This document shows, piece by piece, positions 57,533-64,000 of a DNA stretch of 64,000 bases. The translations under genes and the position numbers were made by a program. Under the pieces are notes generated by a model, which ran no database searches, was not told where the DNA came from, and was given only the letters and a program-made list of their open reading frames with translations. Location of the stretch: positions 1 to 64,000 of the forward strand of contig JARYZH020000246.1 in the NCBI GenBank assembly GCA_030021035.2, in the 5' to 3' direction. Every line of letters begins with the position of its first letter. Positions within the stretch are counted from its first letter, which is position 1. This DNA comes from Notholithocarpus densiflorus. Taxonomy: Eukaryota > Streptophyta > Magnoliopsida > Fagales > Fagaceae.

Positions 57533-57660
57533 GTACGTGTGCGTTTATGGGTGGAGGACGAGGTGGAGGCTGGCAGTGGCGGGAGGCCTTGACGGCGGCG
57601 GCTGTGAGAGAGTGAGAGAGCAAGAGAGACAATGAGAAAGAGAGGAGTGTTTTTTTTTAA
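57533..57660 (-). other. Candidate leader exon of the CACTA gene
   Basis: On the minus strand a CT-rich leader is followed by GC-rich sequence (57600-57545) and then ACACGTACAAG with a GTATGA donor at 57532. Its place near the right end and its orientation fit a first exon of the Transposase_24-type gene. No coding start is clear. Confidence 0.35.
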
Positions 57661-57762
57661 GAGTAAAGAGAGTTCAGATGATAGTGGCTAGGGTTTTACT
57701 AAGAGTATCAAAAAATATATATATATATATTAAATTTATATATAATTTTTTTACTAAGTCGT

Positions 57763-57845
57763 GCATTGCACGGGCATAATATAATAAAAGTGTAGAATAC
57801 ATTCAACACTTGATTAAGCCGTACATTGCATGGGCATAATACTAG
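57763..57845 (+). mobile_element. Helitron-like 3' terminus (tandem)
   Basis: A hairpin CGTGCATTGCACG lies at 57763-57780, followed by 'ggcataatat'. A second, decayed copy (GTACATTGCATGGGC) is followed by ATAATACTAG and a T. CTAG at 57842-57845 fits a Helitron end. The inverse of the same end is at 2604-2630. The doubled end suggests one Helitron inserted into or copied beside another end. Confidence 0.5.
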
Positions 57846-57849
57846 TGCT

Positions 57850-58390
57850 TAAGAAAAATAAATACCTACAGCTCTTTTTCCAGACCGAACCATTCTCATA
57901 TTTTTAAGGGCTCTTAGTTCTAAGGATATAAAGAAGAAGTAGTGTATTAAAAAACAAAAACAAAAATGTCATACTTTAATTACCACAAAGATGCACTTTC
58001 TTGGACCAGTTTTCACAATTCATAATTAAATTACCTTTCTTCATGAGACTCCTCTTTCTTAAATGCCAATAGCTTCACCATGAATTAGAGTTCTAAGAAT
58101 AAAGGTTGTTGCTTTCCTCTCAACTCTCTATACATTCGCTGCCTCCACCCCAAGCCATTCCCTTCATGAATTAGAGTCCCAATTGGTATGTTGCTTCGTC
58201 CTATATCTCCAAGGTGGCTGCGTAGTATACTTCGATATTAAACTTTTTTTAATATGTATTTAATTCATATTTTGTAGATTTTATTTTTAAGTTGGATAAA
58301 AAAGAGCTACATAAATTGTAGAGTGTCAAATGGGTGGGTTAGGGTGAGCATAATTGGGTTGGGTACATAAAACTCATTTACCCATTTATT
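57850..58390. other. CACTA interior, no gene seen
   Basis: No recognisable coding or repeat structure, apart from AT-rich sequence and a GC-richer patch at 58130-58215. Confidence 0.45.
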
Positions 58391-58394
58391 GCCC

Positions 58395-58700
58395 ATCTTT
58401 AGGTTTAGGGGGGTATTTTGGTAATTTTTAGATTCAGTGGGTGTTTTGGTCGTTTTTTATGTTTAGGGGTTTTTTTGGTCAATTTTTAGGTTTCGGGGTT
58501 AGTTTGCTCATTTTAGGTTTCGAGGATATTTCATTCATTTTTAGGTTTAGGTGGTACATCGGTTTCGGGGATATTTCGGTCATGTTTTAGGTTTAGGGGG
58601 GTATTTTGGTAATTGTTTACGTTTTAGGAGTATTTTGGTTAATTTATATATTTTAGGGGTAATTTGGTAATTTTCAGTGGTTTTGGGGTATTTTAGAGGT
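58395..58700 (+). repeat. Degenerate minisatellite, TTTAGG-type
   Basis: Eight or so units of about 30-38 bp follow the pattern 'tttaggtttaggggg.tatt' and 'ttggt.aattttt'. Each unit starts with one or two TTTAGG/TTTAGGGG words, close to the plant telomere word TTTAGGG, but irregular. The minus-strand open frame at 58580-58765 comes from it. Confidence 0.75.
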
Positions 58701-59084
58701 GGGTGATTTGTAATTATTATAGTTGGATCACAATTAGGCCTAATTGGGTACCTAGTTAAAACCAATAAATATTAATGTTAATTAGGTTTAATTGGGTTAA
58801 TATCCAATTAATTGGGTGGGCAAATGGATGCAGGTTGATTTTGCCTCCACTAAGTTGAATTTGTTAATTTATAATGATTTTTTTCTTCAAAAATTTATGT
58901 TTCATAAGTTTTGTTTTTTTATGTTGCTATAGGTCTTTTTCCTCTTTTAGCCTTTATTTAAAAAATAAAAATAAAAAACTGAACAAAAATTCAAGTTTCA
59001 TAAGTTTTTATTTTTTATGCCGCTATAGGTCTTTTTCTTCTTTTAGCCATTATTTAAAAAAATAAAAAACTGAAATAAAAAGAG

Positions 59085-59375
59085 CCTATAGTGGCGGTTG
59101 TCAAACGCCACTATAGGTCCTATTACAAGGGCCTATAGAAACGCCACTATAGGTCCCAGAAAATAATCAAAAAATTAACCTGAAATAAAAAGTTCATATA
59201 GTGGCGTTTTACAAACGCCACTATAGGTCCTGGTCTTACAAAGGCCTATAGTGGCGTTTGTCAAACCAGGACAAACGCCACTATAGGCCCTTGGAAACGC
59301 TACTATAAACCCATTATTTAAAACGCCATTATAGGATTCCTTAAACGCCACTATAGGCCAAGTTTTTTTGTAGTG
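59085..59375. repeat. Right subterminal repeat block of the CACTA element
   Basis: About ten copies of the AAACGCCACTATAGG motif in both orientations, as in the left block, end in TTTTTTTGTAGTG. Confidence 0.88.
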
Positions 59376-59429
59376 TATAAAATGATCAAAGTATGACAAA
59401 TATAAATCACATGGTAACCAAATTCTTAA

Positions 59430-59760
59430 ACATTATGTCAACACCGGATTTCAGACTTGGACATCCATAGATTGAGGTCTTGGTGACATATGTATATAAT
59501 GACTTGTGCGTGACATTTGGGGTAAAATGTGTGCATGAGTGTGCCTTTCATTTTTTTAAGGAGTCGCCACCAATTAATTGATTTTCTAAGTTGTAATTGG
59601 TCACCTCTAGGTTTTTTGACTCGATGCTTTCTCATAGGATTTCAAGATTTTCAACACCTAGTGTCAGAATCTTTGAAATAAATAACCCATAAAGCATTTG
59701 TTTTTTCATTTCGAAAGACTTGTATATTATGCCGTAGCCTTCAGCCATGATGTTTTTTGC
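59430..59760. repeat. LTR-type relic
   Basis: The segment 'aaggagtcgccaccaattaa' and the sequence around it are of a kind I know from plant gypsy LTRs. No ends or target duplication are visible. The minus-strand open frame at 59438-59635 is not a gene. Confidence 0.35.
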
Positions 59761-60009
59761 TTTTTAACCATGATGGTTCATTTGGAACGACTTATTTAGT
59801 TAAAATTGAAAAAATTTTGTTGAAAATATAGAAAAAAAACGTTTAAAAATAAGTCAAATAATATAATGAGACCTATAAATAGTATCAAAAAATGCAGTAA
59901 AACTTGTAAATAATAATAAAAATAAGATAAAATTACTAATAAACTGAAAATTTCACCACATACCAAACCACCTCTAAGTTGACTTCATAGAATGCACCTT
60001 CACTTCACC

Positions 60010-61930
60010 TAGCTAGCTTCACTTCATCAATTGTGGTGTTAGTGGAATCCGTATCTTTTTGTCTTCTCATGCGGAATTGCGGATGTCCATGCATGTATAA
60101 TACTAATATTTACTAGTTTTGATTTTTTTTTTAAATGAATAAATATTGATTTAATTTTTTTTTATCCATGAAGTGAGTGGACGACTTGACTCCAGAGCAC
60201 TTTCCCTTCACCTAGCTACTAGCTTCAATGCTTTTACATCACTTTTCTTGACATATTTGTGGTGTTAATATAGAACACAAGAAAACTAAACATGCTCTTG
60301 ATTCTTGATTTATTTATTTTTTGGTTGAGAATCAAAATGTTCTTGATTTTGAAAACACAAGAAAATTATTATATTTTAAATATGTATTCATAAAATAAAA
60401 AAATTGGAGAAAAAACAAAAATAGTTATGAAACATATCCTAAGGTTTTTCTCTTTTAAAATTTCAAAACTTGATTAAAATTATTTTTAGAAATATTCTAC
60501 AGGAGGCTAAACATGGCTGTATGTACAACTTAATCAAGAATTATATGTAAATTATATATAATAAAGGAAAATTTAATACATTGAGTGAGTGATCATATGC
60601 AAATAATATTTTTTTTATGAAATACAAAAAATTAGAATAGTATAACTAATCATATATGAGTAACCAATAATCATTATAGTAATTAATACATAGAGTGACT
60701 TAATTGACAATTTTCATGTTTTATTGGTTCCTAAAACATGCATGCATGAAAATAGCATCACATTTGAGCTGGAATATTAAATGCATAAAATAGAATTTTA
60801 TCCGATAAACGTGAGAAATGTTTATTAGAATTCTATCCAATAAACACTGTAATCAATAAAAGAAAAATTGTAATCATAAATGTAGTAACACTTTAATTAT
60901 AACTAAAAAATGCTAAAGATATTATTAAAATTTACAAATTTGATTACTTAATACATGTTAACGTGTCACTAAATCACAAAAGAGTGTGAAAACTGGAAAT
61001 TTAATGGGGGTTTACGTGCTCCCTCCCATAGTATCCAACCATAGAGAAACTTCATGTGGTTGAATCAAATGTGTGGCCAAGAGCAAAAGAGTTAAAAATA
61101 TGATAAATATCTGACCTCACCATCCCTACGTCAACACAAATTATTGCTATATTCATGATGGATTCTACAGCATATTTTTAGAATCTTTGAAGTGTTTTTT
61201 GTTTTTTAACCATGAAGTCTACTCCATAGTCCATAGCACTTTCACTTCACCTAAATGAATAAGTATTGCTGATTCATTGCTAAGAGCATTTGTATTTACT
61301 AGTTTTGATTTTTTTTTAAATGAATAAATATTGATTTAAGTTTTTTTATTATTTAGCTATGAAGTAAGTTGACCACTTGACTCCTTAGCACTTTCCCTTC
61401 ACCTAGCTAATAGCTTCAATGTTTTTACTTCATTTTTCTTGACATATTTGTGGTGTTAATGGAACCTCTCATTAGCCTCTACGCGTTTTTTTAACGTAGA
61501 AATTTAAGTTATTTATTCATTTTTCTATTAAAACAACTTAATTATCATTATTTTGAAAATAAATTAGAAAGGATATTTAATATATTGATTGTCCTTATAC
61601 AAGAGATATTAAATTAAAGGGAAATAAATACAGAATTTCTATTTGACTAGAGCTTATAAGCTTAGCTTTTAGCTTTTAACTTTTAACTTTTATATATAAC
61701 TTTTTAAAATCTCTTTTTGTTTTTCTCAAATTTTCTTAATTTTTTTGTTTCACTTTTTTCAAAGTACAAATATACTTTAAATACACTTTTAATAAAAAAA
61801 TTTCAACAAAACAGTTAAATAAACCATTCTCAAACAGACACATATTAACGCGCAGTTGAGTCACATTCAAATCAAATGTGTGGCCAAGAGCAAAGGAGTA
61901 AAAGACATTTGACCTAATCTAACCCCTCCA
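60010..61930 (+). repeat. Direct duplication of intergenic blocks
   Basis: A block with 'tgaataaatattgatttaa', 'cacttgactcc', 'agcactttcccttcacctag' and 'tcttgacatatttgtggtgt' lies at about 60110-60270 and again at about 61300-61460. A second shared block, 'atcaaatgtgtggccaagag', lies at 61056 and 61870. Between them the copies differ in length. No coding sequence is seen. Confidence 0.7.
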
Positions 61931-62034
61931 TCGATCCCAACGTCATATTAATACATAAGATAATTATTGGATACTCTGGAAATATACTCCCTCCATCCCA
62001 CTTAGAGGTGGGCCCTATAGTGGGTGAGATATCA

Positions 62035-62401
62035 CAAAAAAATAATTCACACAAGTAACATTATAACAAAACACAAAATATATATATACAATCAGTATCA
62101 GACATAGACTCAAACATATATAGTATAAATTTATAACAAAGAGAGTGACACTCAAGACTCAAAACACTCACTTTGTATTCTCAAAGTCAGAAATACCGAG
62201 ATAGTCAGATATAAAAGGGAGATGCGATGAAATTTAAGAGAGAGAGAGAGAGAGAGATTTGTGATTTGTGTTGTTGTTTGGTTTTGGGCTGGGATGATAT
62301 TTGATCTCGGTGTGCAAGATTTTAAGTTAGAGTGTGCACAAATATTTTGAAGGGTAAATTAAACATATATAAAGTGAACCCCTGAACATAAAGTGACGCC
62401 C

Positions 62402-62440
<39 letters not shown>
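62035..62440 (+). repeat. Dispersed repeat, copy 2 (copy 1 at 50390-50830)
   Basis: The order of blocks is the same as in copy 1, including the AT microsatellite at 62407-62438. A GA run at 62231-62250 is special to this copy. Confidence 0.6.
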
Positions 62441-62442
<2 letters not shown>

Positions 62443-62519
62443 GATAAGTAGTTAAGATTAGGTAAGTGTGGTTAAAGACAGTAACACGGCTAAGATTTGA
62501 CTTTAGAAGTAAATTTTAG

Positions 62520-63370
62520 GAACTAGGGTTGTTCATGGGTTGATTTGAGTCAGATTTGTGCCCAACTCGGAATTGACTTGACAACTTTTGGTGACAGGGC
62601 AATTGACCCATCGCCGATTGCCCATGAGTTTTGGAAATAAATATTATGAATGTTGTGATATAAGATAAATAGTGACCATGGGTTCTTATATAAATTTCAT
62701 GGGTTTATAGTAAGGTATGAAATAAATAAATGTCATGGGTTTAAGATAAATAATCATAACTTTCCATGGTCTTTTATATTAGTAACACAAATTCATAATT
62801 CTTCTTGGGCTTGATATATGTTTGCCATGGGTTTTGGAAAAATGAATAGTGTTACGTAAAATAAATAATTACCATAGGTTTTATAAGATAGATTCCATGG
62901 GCTTGTAATATTATAGTAATAGGTTTAAGAAATTAAAGCACTGTTCATCATTAGACTTTAAGTAAAATACTTATGATATAGTATTTTGCCAAGTATTGAT
63001 AACCTTGGACTTTTTACTAAATAGTGTCAAGTAGTTAACTTGGGTTTTTAATAGTGCCAACGTAAACTGAACTTTTGATATTGTCAATGAGAATTGGATT
63101 TTTGAAATATTGCGAAGCATAAGTTGCCTTGGGCTTTAAAAAGAATGGGATGTGTGCATTGGGCTCGTAGGGCCGGTATTGGGCTTAGCGAAATAATGAT
63201 AATAAAATTTGATAAGATATGAGTTTTTGGGTTATTTGTGATAGTTTATATTGTGGCCCAATTTAGATAATGATATAGGAAATATTTATGGGCCAATGGG
63301 ATGAGAAATATTCATGGAGGCTCAAAATAATTTATGGGTGATATTTTTGTATTTTTGGTGAATAAATAAA
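62520..63370. other. Degraded repeat sequence, no gene seen
   Basis: Repeated scraps of 'atgggtttaagataaataat' and 'atgggtttt' type occur from 62630 to 62900, which suggests an old LTR or tandem-derived region. No ends are defined. Confidence 0.35.
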
Positions 63371-63379
63371 TGTGATTAT

Positions 63380-64000
63380 GTATGTTTTTAGACCCTTTTA
63401 AAACACAATCAGATTAACCTAGTTATTTAGTCAAGTTATTACTTAGTCCAAATTCCAGATCTAGGTTAACACAATCATATAATCATATCAATGTAAAGTG
63501 TGGAATATAAAGAACACAAAGATATGATGACCCAGGAAACCAAACCGGTAAAAACCTGGGGAGGATTTAACCTAGCTATCCTTAAGGTAAACCTGAATCC
63601 ACTATGAAAGAATCGAAATTTTACAATAGCGACTTAGACCACTAACATCCTATTGCTACCTCATGTAGAAAACTTACTGACACGACCATGTGCAAGCTCC
63701 GAGATCACAGACTCTTTCTTTCTTGGATTCTCCAGCAAGTACAAGCACTCTTGCTTGCGTATCTTTAAGCTCTTTAGTGCAGCAACTGAATGATTATCAA
63801 GCTTTCAATGAAATCTTCTTCTTGATAATCCTAAGCATGTGTGAAGGCAACCACCTTTCAGATCTCATAAGATATTCACACATACAGCCAATAGAACTTT
63901 TAAAAATGTGGCTAGGGTTTCCCTTTTATACCTAGGGCAAAACATAAAACCCTACACGTCATATGGGTTTAGGGCTGAGTTGGAAATTTTGTAGAAAAAA
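63380..64000 (+). repeat. Partial LTR at the window end
   Basis: The segment with 'caaaccggtaaaaacctggg', a line of short blocks and a TATA-like TTTTATACC near 63927 has the build of the solo LTRs at 4411 and 48188 (there 'ggcaaaaaccccaccgggtg'), but is a different family. The window cuts it. The open frame at 63690-63935 is not a gene. Confidence 0.45.

Larger units (their letters stand above)
51188..59375. mobile_element. CACTA (En/Spm) transposon, 8.2 kb, lacking TNP2
   Basis: The ends are CACTACAAAAAACT and, inverted, AGTTTTTTTGTAGTG, flanked by TAT on both sides (51185-51187, 59376-59378). A 3 bp duplication and CACTA ends define the superfamily. Both ends hold many subterminal copies of AAACGCCACTATAGG in both orientations. 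Inside are a minus-strand Transposase_24-type gene, a plus-strand fragment of an aspartic protease gene, Helitron-like ends and a minisatellite. I found no TNP2-type DDE transposase, so this is a deletion derivative that must rely on other copies. Confidence 0.9.

Noticed and set aside
52450..57845. One 5.4 kb Helitron carrying the Transposase_24-type gene
   Set aside because: The last exon of that gene (52279-52368) and its duplicate lie outside the left end and the exons connect in frame, so the gene belongs to the CACTA element. The two ends are listed separately.
1..64000. tRNA, rRNA, CRISPR or prokaryotic operon features
   Set aside because: I looked for tRNA arm motifs and repeat-spacer arrays on both strands and saw none. 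Introns and transposon types show plant nuclear DNA.

Overview
The window looks like nuclear DNA of a woody eudicot. It is AT-rich, has large introns with GT-AG borders, and is packed with plant-type transposons. The style of the repeats made me think of Fagaceae (oak, beech, chestnut), but that is recall-based inference and was not tested. Two host genes look functional: a cytosolic phosphoglycerate kinase (six exons, minus strand, 9332-13303) and a BCS1-like AAA-ATPase (two coding exons, plus strand, 36407-38223). Three host-gene relics were also found: an ERD6-like sugar transporter piece (856-1046), an AAA-ATPase last-exon pseudogene (25636-25959) and an EDGP/basic-7S-globulin-like aspartic protease piece (56831-57149). 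The last lies inside a CACTA transposon.

Region by region. 1-9.3 kb holds repeat relics and two hAT-type elements (4127-6184 and 6530-7439), the first split by a 1 kb solo LTR (4411-5421). 9.3-13.5 kb is the PGK gene and its promoter. 14.2-20.2 kb is a rearranged Ty3/gypsy (Tat-like) element. Its gag-pol half and its 3' half face each other, both outer ends are LTR U5 ends, and a perfect 5 bp target duplication (GTACT) flanks the whole. 21.4-24.9 kb is a long inverted repeat with arms of about 1.7 kb and a spacer of about 35 nt. 26-32.7 kb is a nest of elements: a MITE inside a MITE inside a TIR element that also carries a 3.8 kb solo LTR. 34.2-38.2 kb is the AAA-ATPase, with a 1.76 kb Mutator-like element (MULE) in its inferred 5'UTR intron. 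A 0.7 kb solo LTR (38525-39219) lies just downstream.

41.1-47.9 kb is a 6.85 kb MULE with 345 bp terminal inverted repeats. It has a decayed mudrA-type transposase on the minus strand and, convergent to it, a small spliced GRF-type zinc finger gene on the plus strand. This is the two-gene layout of maize MuDR with a different partner gene. 48.2-49.2 kb is a second solo LTR of the family seen at 4.4 kb. 51.2-59.4 kb is an 8.2 kb CACTA (En/Spm) element with dense subterminal repeats. It keeps a Transposase_24-type gene but shows no TNP2 transposase. 59.4-64 kb is degraded LTR and duplicated intergenic sequence, ending in a partial LTR.

The strongest candidates for something undescribed are: (1) the inverted, U5-to-U5 retrotransposon insertion with microhomology at both internal joints; (2) the MuDR-like MULE that pairs its transposase with a GRF zinc finger / coiled-coil / C-terminal membrane-segment gene driven from the TIR; and (3) the 3.5 kb foldback locus. 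All calls are by eye. No alignment or database search was run.
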